A stretch of 32,606 nt of DNA from Bacteroidales bacterium (GTDB lineage: Bacteria; Bacteroidota; Bacteroidia; Bacteroidales; Paludibacteraceae): assembly GCA_012519425.1 (NCBI GenBank), contig JAAYQF010000120.1, positions 1-32,606 on the forward strand. The letters run 5' to 3'. Under the pieces are notes generated by a model. It did no database searches. It was not told where the DNA came from and worked only from the letters and a program-made list of their open reading frames with translations. The translations under genes and the position numbers were made by a program. Below, piece by piece: positions 8,801 to 17,086 of the stretch. Each line of letters begins with the position of its first letter. Position 1 is the stretch's first letter.

Positions 8801-8961
8801 GGGCTGTCTCAAAACAATTATTCAATTAGAAAACAGTGAGGTGTCTTAGAAGTGTTCAAATGCAAGGCGCTGAGATTGAGGGCGAAGGAGCATACTGAAG
8901 TATGTGACTGAGCCCGAATATCGAAAGCAACGCAGCAGTTGGGCACTTATGAGACACCGCC
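8801..8961. repeat. Intergenic inverted-repeat element, MITE- or REP-like
   Basis: The core is bounded by imperfect inverted arms GGTGTCTTAGAAGTG (8840-8854) and CACTTATGAGACACC (8944-8958), which pair at 13 of 15 positions. Inside is a perfect small hairpin, CATAC-TGAA-GTATG (8891-8904), flanked by GGGC (8880-8883) and GCCC (8912-8915), which can also pair. The outer sequence GGGCTGTCTC at 8801 resembles the reverse complement of the right end (GAGACACCGCC), so the element may span 8801-8961. There is no ORF inside. It lies between the rpsA terminator and the stop codon of the AraC gene. I recall similar sequences dispersed between genes in Bacteroidales, but only one copy is present here. 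Confidence 0.65.
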
Positions 8962-8963
8962 AC

Positions 8964-9848
8964 TTAAGGATTATACTTCTTCCTGTAATCCTTCGGACTC
9001 ATTTCCGTCTCTTTCTTAAACGCTTTTGAAAAATGAAATTGATCGAAATATCCAAGTTTATAGGCTATCTCCTTGATCTTTAAATCAGAAAATTGAAGAT
9101 AAGAACAAGCTTTCTGAATTTTTAATTGATTGTAATAATCGTATGGAGGGAAATTTGTTTTTTGGGTAAAATAGTTGCTAAAATGAGAGCTTGAGTAACC
9201 AACCGAATTAGCAATGTCGTCCAATGTTATCTTATTCTCAAGGTTATCCTTCATAAATAAAATACTTTTTTGAATAACATCAAGTTCCTTAGGTTTTTTT
9301 ACCTCCCTGTATTGAACTAAATATTTCAGTGAAGCCAAAAAATACATCAGACAAAAAGTGGTATATTCCAGATTTTCAATACTATACCCCATCTCTAAGT
9401 TTTGATAAATCTCTTCAAACAATAGAATCCTATCCAAATTTCTACTATCAAAAGAAATAGAAGTGTCAACTGTCTTATTGACTATCTGTGAAAACATAGA
9501 AGTTTTCGATCCCATAAAATGTATCCAGTATATACTCCAGGGAGTTTTATCGTCAGCACCATAAGCATGAGGTTGGTTAGGCGGTAAAATAAATGTCATA
9601 TCACGCGTAAGTCTGTGAACCTCATTGTTAAATTCTATCCAGCCACTACCCTTTTCGCAATAAATAAGAATATATTGATTGGTACCTTTTTCGCGTTTCC
9701 TATAATGGTATTTCGCAAAAGGATAATACCCAATATGAGTAACATATAATTGTTCTGTGATTGGATTTGTGGCTAACAAATCTCTAATATTATAAGGTAA
9801 TATAATAGCCCTTTCGCCCTTAAAACCTTCTCCTATTCTTTTGCTCAT
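8964..9848 (-). CDS. AraC-family transcriptional regulator of the PUL
   Basis: Cytoplasmic one-component regulator with an N-terminal cupin-like sugar-sensing domain (about residues 25-150, with ILPPNQPHAYG and WSIYWIHFMG) and a C-terminal double helix-turn-helix AraC domain (about residues 190-290, with ITLDDIANSVGYSSSHFSNYF and IKEIAYKLGYFDQFHFSKAFK). The frame is open to an ATG at 9908. I prefer the ATG at 9848 (MSKRIGEGFKGERAIILP), because family members as I know them begin just before the 'GF.GERAIILP' segment. The choice is not settled, since the promoter could serve either start. It is divergent from the MFS transporter gene, so it probably regulates the PUL and itself. Many PULs use SusR, hybrid two-component or sigma/anti-sigma regulators; an AraC protein with a cytoplasmic ligand fits induction by an imported sugar. 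Confidence 0.9.
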   Translation of the reverse strand: MSKRIGEGFKGERAIILPYNIRDLLATNPITEQLYVTHIGYYPFAKYHYRKREKGTNQYILIYCEKGSGWIEFNNEVHRLTRDMTFILPPNQPHAYGADDKTPWSIYWIHFMGSKTSMFSQIVNKTVDTSISFDSRNLDRILLFEEIYQNLEMGYSIENLEYTTFCLMYFLASLKYLVQYREVKKPKELDVIQKSILFMKDNLENKITLDDIANSVGYSSSHFSNYFTQKTNFPPYDYYNQLKIQKACSYLQFSDLKIKEIAYKLGYFDQFHFSKAFKKETEMSPKDYRKKYNP

Positions 9849-9917
9849 TTTATAAAATATGATTTGTGAAACAACTGATTTACTGTAAAAGCCGACAGCA
9901 TGCGGCATTCAATGGTT

Positions 9918-9998
9918 TTTTACATTTTTATTTGCAAATATAGTTTTTATTGAGTAAAAACAAATAAAAATATAGTTTTTTTTTACATATTTTACATA
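9918..9998. promoter_or_regulatory. Candidate AraC operator repeats in the divergent intergenic region
   Basis: Two perfect copies of AAATATAGTTTTT lie at 9936-9948 and 9968-9980, 32 bp apart, or about three helical turns. TTTTACATA occurs as an immediate tandem pair at 9981-9989 and 9990-9998, and TTTTACAT also at 9918-9925, 63 bp (about six turns) before the first tandem copy. Regular phasing in the space between an AraC gene and its divergent target fits operator half-sites. The region is very A/T-rich, so chance similarity must be considered. Confidence 0.45.
9935..9964 (-). promoter_or_regulatory. Promoter of the AraC-family gene
   Basis: On the minus strand, TTTG (plus-strand CAAA, 9961-9964), then 18 nt, then TATATTTG (plus-strand 9935-9942). 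This is close to the Bacteroidota TTTG / TAnnTTTG layout. The -7 box overlaps the first copy of a 13-bp direct repeat (9936-9948), so autoregulation is plausible. Confidence 0.65.
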
Positions 9999-10030
9999 GT
10001 AGTGTACATTTTTTCATTCATTATTATCTC

Positions 10031-10046
10031 GTTACTTTGCAGTAAC
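10031..10046 (+). promoter_or_regulatory. Palindrome overlapping the putative MFS/PUL promoter -7 element
   Basis: GTTACT-TTGC-AGTAAC is a perfect 6-bp inverted repeat with a 4-nt spacer. It contains TTACTTTG (10032-10039), a near match to TAnnTTTG, 41 bp before the preferred ATG at 10081. A clear -33 TTTG is missing, as expected of a promoter that needs an activator. The palindrome itself could be a protein site or chance. Confidence 0.45.
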
Positions 10047-10080
10047 AAAATTAATTTTGAGAACACAACAATATTGTCGT

Positions 10081-11475
10081 ATGAAGAACACGAGCACTTC
10101 AAGCATTAATACTGCTTATTTACTTTTAATGTCCCTGACCGCCGCATTGGGTGGTTTCCTGTTTGGATATGATTGGGTTGTCATAGGGGGAGCAAAACCT
10201 TTTTATGAAGCTTATTTCAATATCGGTCACTTACCGTCATTGCAAGGCTGGGTGATGGGAAGTGCCATTTTAGGTTGCCTGATTGGTGTTACAATTGCCG
10301 GAAGTCTTGCAGATAAGTATGGCAGAAGACCTCTGATGATGATCGCCGCATTGATCTTTATTGCAGCATCCGTCGGAACCGGCTTTTCTCATACTATTTC
10401 TGTACTCATTGCCTATAGAATATTCGGAGGTGTCGCAATCGGAATTGCATCAACCGTTTCTCCTATGTACATTTCAGAGATTTCTCCGGCAGCCGTTAGA
10501 GGAAAATTCGTTTCCATAAACCAATTGACCACGGTTTTAGGCATTTTGTCCGCACAGATAGTCAATTGGTTAATTGCTAAACCTATTATTGCCTCAGAAA
10601 ATTTTCTTTTATCCTGGAACGTACAAACAGGATGGAGATGGATGTTTTGGGTGTGCGCTGCTCCTGCATTGCTATATTTTATAATGGTGTTTTTTATACC
10701 GGAAAGTCCCAGGTGGATGGCAATAAACAACAAGTCAGAAAAGGCTTTTAAGGTTTTCAACAAACTTGGAGGTAAGCAATATGCCGAAACTCAAGTCAAT
10801 GAAATTTTATCCACGAAAGGTGAAAGCAGCAGTGGCAACATCAAGCTTAAGTCCCTTTTCCAGGGCAAGATGAAAAAAATTATTATCATCGGAATAGTGA
10901 TAGCAGTACTTCAACAGTGGTGCGGGATCAACGTGATTTTCAATTACGCACAAGAAATATTTTCATCTGCGGGATACCACGTATCTGATATGCTCTTCAA
11001 CATCGTCATTACAGGTATTGTAAATGTCATCTTTACTTTTGTTGGCATGTACACAGTTGACAGACTGGGAAGAAAGTCTCTCATGTTGTTGGGTACCGTC
11101 GGACTGACAAGTATTTATGCCATTTTAGGAGCCGGATATTACTTTAAAGTTACCGGGATTCCTATGTTGATTTTGGTTGTTTTAGCGATAGCATGTTATG
11201 CTATGACGTTGGCGCCTATCACCTGGGTAGTAATTTCCGAATTATTCCCAAACAGAGTTAGAGCAAAAGCCATGGCAATATCAACCTTTGCTCTCTGGAC
11301 CGCTTGTTTCATTCTTACTTTCTCATTTCCACTGCTCAACAAAGGACTTGGAGCTTATGGAACATTCTGGTTGTACGGACTGATCTGTCTTTCGGGTTTC
11401 TTTTTCTTAAGGAAAAACTTGCCGGAAACCAAAGGAAAGAGCTTAGAAGAAATTGAAAAGGAAATTGTTGGATAA
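10081..11475 (+). CDS. MFS sugar:H+ symporter (sugar porter family)
   Basis: Inner-membrane protein of 464 residues with about 12 predicted helices. Sugar-porter signatures are all present: GGFLFGYDWVVIGG in helix 1, GSLADKYGRRPLM after helix 2, RIFGGVAIGIASTVSPMYISE, PESPRWM at the central loop, QQWCGINVIFNYA in helix 7, ELFPNRVRAKA, and the C-terminal PETKGKSLEEIE. These place it with the xylose/galactose/arabinose:H+ symporters. I start at the ATG at 10081; the frame extends to a TTG at 10057, but this lies very close to the putative promoter and no family sequence precedes the ATG. It is the first gene of the PUL array, 54 bp before the DUF5107 gene. It most likely imports the mono- or disaccharide released in the periplasm. 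The exact sugar cannot be read from sequence. Confidence 0.93.
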   Translation: MKNTSTSSINTAYLLLMSLTAALGGFLFGYDWVVIGGAKPFYEAYFNIGHLPSLQGWVMGSAILGCLIGVTIAGSLADKYGRRPLMMIAALIFIAASVGTGFSHTISVLIAYRIFGGVAIGIASTVSPMYISEISPAAVRGKFVSINQLTTVLGILSAQIVNWLIAKPIIASENFLLSWNVQTGWRWMFWVCAAPALLYFIMVFFIPESPRWMAINNKSEKAFKVFNKLGGKQYAETQVNEILSTKGESSSGNIKLKSLFQGKMKKIIIIGIVIAVLQQWCGINVIFNYAQEIFSSAGYHVSDMLFNIVITGIVNVIFTFVGMYTVDRLGRKSLMLLGTVGLTSIYAILGAGYYFKVTGIPMLILVVLAIACYAMTLAPITWVVISELFPNRVRAKAMAISTFALWTACFILTFSFPLLNKGLGAYGTFWLYGLICLSGFFFLRKNLPETKGKSLEEIEKEIVG

Positions 11476-11529
11476 GGCAAGTATCCGCTGAGATTTTAAA
11501 TCGCATTATTAACTACATAAATTTTTATT

Positions 11530-14500
11530 ATGCAAGAAATAACGAAGTATTTAATCAGACCTACGGTAGACAAATATGGGGAAGTGAAAGCCTGGGAAGA
11601 AACAATCATGCTTCCTACCTATGAAACAGGGGAAAATGAAAAAAATCCAATGTTTCTCGAAAAAAGAGTTTATCAAGGTAGTTCCGGCGTTGTATATCCA
11701 TATCCGGTTATTGAAAAAATAAAAGACGAGAAAATTGAAAAAGCATACAGAGCTGTGTTTCTCGAAAATTATTATTTGAAAATAATGATCCTTCCTGAAT
11801 TAGGTGGAAGATTACAAATGGGATATGATAAAATTAAAAAACGTCATTTTGTTTATTACAATCAGGTCATTAAGCCTGCACTAGTAGGGCTTACAGGACC
11901 GTGGATTTCCGGAGGAATTGAATTCAACTGGCCACAACATCATCGCCCGAGTACTTTTCTGCCAACAGAAAGTTTGATCGAAGAAAATGAAGATGGCAGT
12001 GTAACTGTTTGGTGCAGCGAGGTTGAGAGAATGTTCAGGACCAAGGGCATGCAAGGGTTTACGCTGTATCCCGACAAGGCTTATGTGGAAATTAAGGTGA
12101 AAGTCTATAACAGGACCAATTTTCCGCAAACTTTTCTTTGGTGGGCAAATCCGGCAGTGGTTGTAAACGATCATTATAAATCAGTTTTTCCGCCCGATAT
12201 TCATGCGGTTTTCGATCACGGTAAACGCGAAGTTTCTACCTTCCCTATCGCTACCGGAACGTATTACAAGCACGATTATTCGGCAGGCGTTGATATTTCA
12301 AAATATAAAAACGTTCCTGTTCCTACTTCCTATATGGCAGTGTTGTCAAAATTTGATTTCGTCGGAGGTTATGAGGATGATGTACAAGCCGGATTATTAC
12401 ATGTGGCCAACCATCACGTATCACCCGGGAAGAAACAATGGACCTGGGGCTGTGGAGACTTTGGGCAGGCCTGGGACAGAAACCTTACGGATGAGGACGG
12501 TCCTTATATAGAACTGATGACCGGAGTTTATACCGATAACCAACCGGACTTCAGTTGGTTGCACCCATTTGAAGAGAAGTCATGGTCGCAGTACTTTATG
12601 CCTTATTCCGACGTAGAATACGTTAAAAATGCAACGAAGGATGTATTGGCAAATATTTATGTAGAAAAAGGAGTAGGTAATATCATCGTTTATACGACTT
12701 CAAAATTTGAAGGCGTTCGTATCCTGATCCGGGATAAATCCGGAAACACTGTTTTTGATAAAACGGTGGATGTTTCACCTGAAAATACGGCTAAGTATCA
12801 GTTTGATTACACCGGTGAGGAATACCTGGTTCTAAACATTTTTGACAAAAACGGGAAACTTCTTCTTGAGTACAGTACAAAAAAATTACCGGAAAAAGAA
12901 ACACCGGAACCTGCAAAAGCCGTATTGAAAGTCGATGAGATTAAAACAAACGAAGGTTTGTATTTGTCGGGACTTCATCTGGAACAATACAGACACGCAA
13001 CTTATAATCCGGTTGATTATTATAAAGAAGCATTGAGAAGAGACGATCGCGATGTCAGATGTAACAATGCTTTGGGATTGTATTACCTGAGAAGAGGTCA
13101 GTTCAAAATGTCTCAACCCTATTTTGAAAAGGCTGTAAAGAGTATTACAAGACATAATCCTAACCCATACAATGGAGAGCCTTATTACAACCTGGGTTTT
13201 TCCTTGAAATATCAGGGTAAATTCGATGAAGCTTACGACGCATTTTACAAGTCGGCCTGGAACAGTGAATGGCAAGACGCGGCCTATTTTGCAATAGCTC
13301 AGATTGACTGTAAAAGAGGAGATTTTAAGCTTGCCCTGGAGCATGTCGATAAGGCATTGATCAAAAACTGGCATAATCACAAAGCCCGTCAGCTAAAAGC
13401 ATCCATCCTGCGCAAGCTTGGTAAAAAAGATTTGGCATTGAAGCTTATCGAAGATTCTTTGGAAATAGATATGTTTAACATCGGTGTTATTTTTGAAAAA
13501 TATCTGATAACCAAAGATTCAAAAGTATTAGATGAGATAAGATCATTGCTCCAATCTAAGGTTCATACTTATATTGAATATGCCATTGACTTCATGGGTG
13601 CAGGGATGTATGATGAAGCTTTGAGCTTGTTAGACATCATCAAAGACAGTTCATATCCCATGGTACACTATTTTATGGGATACCTTCATTTCTTGAAGAA
13701 CGATACAAAAACAGCAAAGACATGCTATGAAAAGGCTGAAAAAATGTCTCCTAACTACTGTTTCCCTAATAAATTGGAGGAAGTTTTAGTGCTTGAAAAT
13801 GCGATTTCAATCAATCCTGACACGGCTAAGGCTTACTACTATTTAGGAAACTTCTGGTACGGACATCGTCAGTATCCGGATGCTGTGACATGCTGGGAGC
13901 AGTCGGTAAAATTGGACAACACTTATCCAACAGCTTTAAGAAACTTAGCTTTAGCTTATTATAACAAGCTAAACAAAAAAGAAGAGGCCAAAGAACTTCT
14001 TGAAGCAGCATTTGAACTGGATAAAACAGATTCGAGAATCTTTATGGAATTGGATCAGTTGTACAAAAAAATGAATGTGCCACTTTCTCAAAGACTCTCG
14101 AATTACGACAAGTATAAAAATCTTGTTGAAGACAGAGATGACCTTTGTGTAGAGAGGATTACCCTTTATAATCTCACTGGTCAGTATAAAACAGCTTACG
14201 ATTTAATCAACTCCCGTCATTTCCACCCATGGGAAGGTGGTGAAGGTAAAATTGTCGGACAGTATGTGTTGAGCAGATTTGCTCTGGCTGAAGAAGCCAT
14301 GAGGACCGGAGACTATAAAAAAGCGCTGCAACTACTGAACGAAACAGACAGTTATCCCCACAATTTGGGAGAAGGAAAACTTTCTACCATCGCAGAAAAT
14401 GATGTGGAATACTACAAAGGATTAGTCTATTCAAAGCTTGGAGATAAAGAAAATTCCACAAAATGGCTTCAAAAAGCTGCTAAAGGCAATAAAGAGCCAC

Positions 14501-14856
14501 AGCAAGCTTTTTACTACAATGAACAGGGTCCTGATAAAATTTACTATCAGGGAATGGCATGGAAGCTACTCGGAAATTTGAATAAATCAAATGAGAGATT
14601 TAATGCACTTATTGAACATGGCAAAAAACACATGGACGACCATTGTGTAATGGATTATTTTGCGGTTTCACTGCCTGACCTGGCTATTTGGGATGCAGAT
14701 CTCAATAAGTTAAACCGAATACATTGCCATTACGTGATAGGTCTGGGCAATTTAGGCTTAGGGAAAACAGCAGAAGCTAAAAAATCGTTCGAAGAAGTGC
14801 TTAAGATGGACGTAAGTCATATTGGAGCCAACTGGTTCATATCTCAGATCAAGTAA
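11530..14856 (+). CDS. DUF5107 domain protein with C-terminal TPR repeats, cytoplasmic
   Basis: A 1108-residue protein with no signal peptide or membrane helix. Residues about 20-370 match my memory of DUF5107, a family with a galactose-mutarotase-like beta-sandwich. Conserved-looking polar segments are GGIEFNWPQHHRP (Glu131, His137, His138) and YIELMTGVYTDNQPDFSWL (Glu328). The latter resembles the strand that carries the catalytic Glu of aldose epimerases. A small beta-domain follows (about 375-450), then TPR helices from about 480 to the C-terminus (NALGLYYLRRGQFKMSQPYFEKA, YYNLGFSLKYQGKFDEAYDAF, KAYYYLGNFWYGHRQYPDAV). It lies between the MFS porter and the GH36 gene (30 bp gap). It may bind or cleave the sugar brought in by the porter. 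No biochemical function for the family is known to me; a purely binding or regulatory role is equally possible. Confidence 0.82.
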   Translation: MQEITKYLIRPTVDKYGEVKAWEETIMLPTYETGENEKNPMFLEKRVYQGSSGVVYPYPVIEKIKDEKIEKAYRAVFLENYYLKIMILPELGGRLQMGYDKIKKRHFVYYNQVIKPALVGLTGPWISGGIEFNWPQHHRPSTFLPTESLIEENEDGSVTVWCSEVERMFRTKGMQGFTLYPDKAYVEIKVKVYNRTNFPQTFLWWANPAVVVNDHYKSVFPPDIHAVFDHGKREVSTFPIATGTYYKHDYSAGVDISKYKNVPVPTSYMAVLSKFDFVGGYEDDVQAGLLHVANHHVSPGKKQWTWGCGDFGQAWDRNLTDEDGPYIELMTGVYTDNQPDFSWLHPFEEKSWSQYFMPYSDVEYVKNATKDVLANIYVEKGVGNIIVYTTSKFEGVRILIRDKSGNTVFDKTVDVSPENTAKYQFDYTGEEYLVLNIFDKNGKLLLEYSTKKLPEKETPEPAKAVLKVDEIKTNEGLYLSGLHLEQYRHATYNPVDYYKEALRRDDRDVRCNNALGLYYLRRGQFKMSQPYFEKAVKSITRHNPNPYNGEPYYNLGFSLKYQGKFDEAYDAFYKSAWNSEWQDAAYFAIAQIDCKRGDFKLALEHVDKALIKNWHNHKARQLKASILRKLGKKDLALKLIEDSLEIDMFNIGVIFEKYLITKDSKVLDEIRSLLQSKVHTYIEYAIDFMGAGMYDEALSLLDIIKDSSYPMVHYFMGYLHFLKNDTKTAKTCYEKAEKMSPNYCFPNKLEEVLVLENAISINPDTAKAYYYLGNFWYGHRQYPDAVTCWEQSVKLDNTYPTALRNLALAYYNKLNKKEEAKELLEAAFELDKTDSRIFMELDQLYKKMNVPLSQRLSNYDKYKNLVEDRDDLCVERITLYNLTGQYKTAYDLINSRHFHPWEGGEGKIVGQYVLSRFALAEEAMRTGDYKKALQLLNETDSYPHNLGEGKLSTIAENDVEYYKGLVYSKLGDKENSTKWLQKAAKGNKEPQQAFYYNEQGPDKIYYQGMAWKLLGNLNKSNERFNALIEHGKKHMDDHCVMDYFAVSLPDLAIWDADLNKLNRIHCHYVIGLGNLGLGKTAEAKKSFEEVLKMDVSHIGANWFISQIK

Positions 14857-14886
14857 GATATAATAATTATTTAAAAATCCACAATC

Positions 14887-17076
14887 ATGAAACGGTTTGT
14901 TATTTATTTATTTGCTTTTTTGTTTTTATCATCGGCTGTGGCTTTCAGTCAGGATGTCACAATTCCAATTGAGACGGCAAATGTATCGATAGTTTTACAA
15001 ACAGATCATTTGAATAATCTAAGAATTGTTCATACCGGCAGATCATTGAGATCACAAGCTGATTACAGCAATATTTTTGCAAGCTACAATTATAATAATG
15101 AAGGAGCATCTTTGAATAACTCTGCATTCACCGTAGCCGGAATTGTCAATTTTATGGAACCGGCAATTGCTGTTGTGCATGCGGACAATAACAACTCGGT
15201 GGATTTGAAATATGTGAAACACTCCACTTCTTCATTAGATGATGGTGCTACATTAACGAAAATTGAACTGAAAGATCCGGTATATCCGTTCTATGTAGAT
15301 CTTTTTTATAAAGCATGGAAAAATGAAGATGTGATTGAACAGTGGAGTGAAATAAGGCATACCGAAAAAGAAAGTGTTGTTCTTAACAAGTATGCATCTG
15401 CCAATCTTTATTTTTACAATAAGGATTACTACCTGACAAGTTATAACGGAGCCTGGGCAAAAGAAATGATGCCTTCACTCACCCATTTGCAACAAGGTAT
15501 TCATACGATAGCATCACGCATGGGAACGAGAGAGAATTTGCATGTTTCGCCAAACTTTATGCTTTCACTTGACGGTATAAGTACGGAAAACACAGGCTCC
15601 GTTATGATTGGTCAATTGGCCTGGAATGGAAATTTCTCCATACAGTTTGAGACTGATGTGTACCGGAATATGCACATTGTGGCCGGTATCAATCCTTATC
15701 AGTCTGCCATTGAACTCAAGCCGAACACAACATTTGAAACTCCCCGGTTTATTTACACCCTTTCTTTTGAGGGTAAAGGCAAGGCAAGCAGAAACCTGCA
15801 CGACTGGATGCGTAATTACCAATTGGTTGACGGCAAAGGCAGCAGATTGACTTTGCTAAACAACTGGGAAGCCACCTATTTTGATTTCGACCAGGATAAA
15901 CTGGTTAGTTTGTTTGGCGGAGCAAAAGAAATCGGTGTAGATATGTTTTTGCTTGATGACGGATGGTTTGGAAATAAATATCCCAGAAACGATGACAGAG
16001 CCGGCTTGGGTGACTGGCAGGTGAACAAGAAAAAACTTCCCGACGGAATTCCTTTTTTGGTAAAAAAGGCGGAAGAAAAAGGGGTGCTGTTTGGTATATG
16101 GGTAGAGCCTGAAATGGTAAATCCCAAAAGCAGGCTTTATGAACAAAAGCCGGATTGGGTGTTGAGACAAGAAAAGCGCCCTGAAATATATTTTCGGAGC
16201 CAACTGGTTTTAGACCTTACAAATCCGGAAGTCCAGGATTTTGTATTTAGTGTGATCGATGACCTGTTTGTTGAAAACCCGTCTCTGGCATATATCAAAT
16301 GGGATTGCAACGCCCCTATACACAATGGACATTCGAAATATTTAGAAAAGAAGAAAATCCCGCAATCTCATCTTTATGTGGAATACACAAGAGGTTTGGA
16401 TAATGTACTGCAAAGGATCAGAGAAAAGTATCCCACCGTGCCTATGATGTTATGTTCAGGTGGAGGCGGCAGAACGGACTACAGCTTATTTAAATATTTT
16501 ACTGAATTCTGGTTGAGTGATAATACTGATCCGGTGGAAAGGATTTTCATGCAATGGGATTATTCTTACCACTACCCGGCTATGACCATGTGTAATCATG
16601 TGACAAGTACGAGCGACAAATCTCTGAAGTACAAAATAGACGTAGCGTCCATGGGGAAATTAGGTTTTGACATCAGGGTCGATGAGATGAGTAAGGAAGA
16701 TAAAGAGTTCTGTAGAAAAGCTGTAAACAATTATGACAATTTCAAAGACATTGTGTGGCACGGAGATCTTTACAGGCTTGTAAACCCACATGAAAAAGAC
16801 ATAGCTTCCCTGATGTTTGTCAATGAGGAAAAAACGCGTTCGGTAATGTTCAATTACCTGACGAACTGGCGCTACAATGCTGACACCAATTTAAGACCCA
16901 TCAGACTTGAAGGATTGGACCCCGCTAAAAACTATCGGGTAAAAGAAATCAATAAGTATAATCAGGATGATAAAGAAGAGCAAATATATTCAGGCGATTT
17001 TTTAATGAACATAGGAATTAATTCGCGGGTTAGTCTTTGGAATCCAAGTGCAGTGATATTAATAGAATCAATTTGA
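14887..17076 (+). CDS. GH36 alpha-galactosidase, exported
   Basis: Hydrolyses terminal alpha-galactosyl residues with retention. The 729-residue protein has an N-terminal signal peptide (cleavage near AFSQ, residue 21), an N-terminal beta-supersandwich (about 25-320), a TIM barrel and a C-terminal beta-domain. Barrel motifs are LLDDGWFGNKYPRNDD (about 355-370), YIKWDCN with the nucleophile Asp473, MLCSGGGGRTDY, and LSDNTDP with the acid/base Asp545. There is no T9SS tail or lipobox, so it is probably periplasmic. It lies 10 bp before galM. This is a common Bacteroidota GH36 type with the 'KWDCNAPIHN' variant of the nucleophile loop. Activity on alpha-galactosides is likely; linkage preference is unknown. 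Confidence 0.93.
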   Translation: MKRFVIYLFAFLFLSSAVAFSQDVTIPIETANVSIVLQTDHLNNLRIVHTGRSLRSQADYSNIFASYNYNNEGASLNNSAFTVAGIVNFMEPAIAVVHADNNNSVDLKYVKHSTSSLDDGATLTKIELKDPVYPFYVDLFYKAWKNEDVIEQWSEIRHTEKESVVLNKYASANLYFYNKDYYLTSYNGAWAKEMMPSLTHLQQGIHTIASRMGTRENLHVSPNFMLSLDGISTENTGSVMIGQLAWNGNFSIQFETDVYRNMHIVAGINPYQSAIELKPNTTFETPRFIYTLSFEGKGKASRNLHDWMRNYQLVDGKGSRLTLLNNWEATYFDFDQDKLVSLFGGAKEIGVDMFLLDDGWFGNKYPRNDDRAGLGDWQVNKKKLPDGIPFLVKKAEEKGVLFGIWVEPEMVNPKSRLYEQKPDWVLRQEKRPEIYFRSQLVLDLTNPEVQDFVFSVIDDLFVENPSLAYIKWDCNAPIHNGHSKYLEKKKIPQSHLYVEYTRGLDNVLQRIREKYPTVPMMLCSGGGGRTDYSLFKYFTEFWLSDNTDPVERIFMQWDYSYHYPAMTMCNHVTSTSDKSLKYKIDVASMGKLGFDIRVDEMSKEDKEFCRKAVNNYDNFKDIVWHGDLYRLVNPHEKDIASLMFVNEEKTRSVMFNYLTNWRYNADTNLRPIRLEGLDPAKNYRVKEINKYNQDDKEEQIYSGDFLMNIGINSRVSLWNPSAVILIESI

Positions 17077-17086
17077 AACCCTGACA

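Noticed and set aside
9849-9908. 20-residue N-terminal extension of the AraC protein from the ATG at 9908
   Set aside because: Extra residues do not look like the family N-terminus, which starts just before GF.GERAIILP; kept as an alternative start only.
10057-10080. TTG start giving eight extra residues to the MFS porter
   Set aside because: Too close to the putative promoter -7 element at 10032-10039, and the ATG at 10081 gives a normal family N-terminus.
12886-13380. 164-codon minus-strand open frame inside the DUF5107-TPR gene
   Set aside because: Antisense of a well-supported coding frame, no recognisable domain or promoter.
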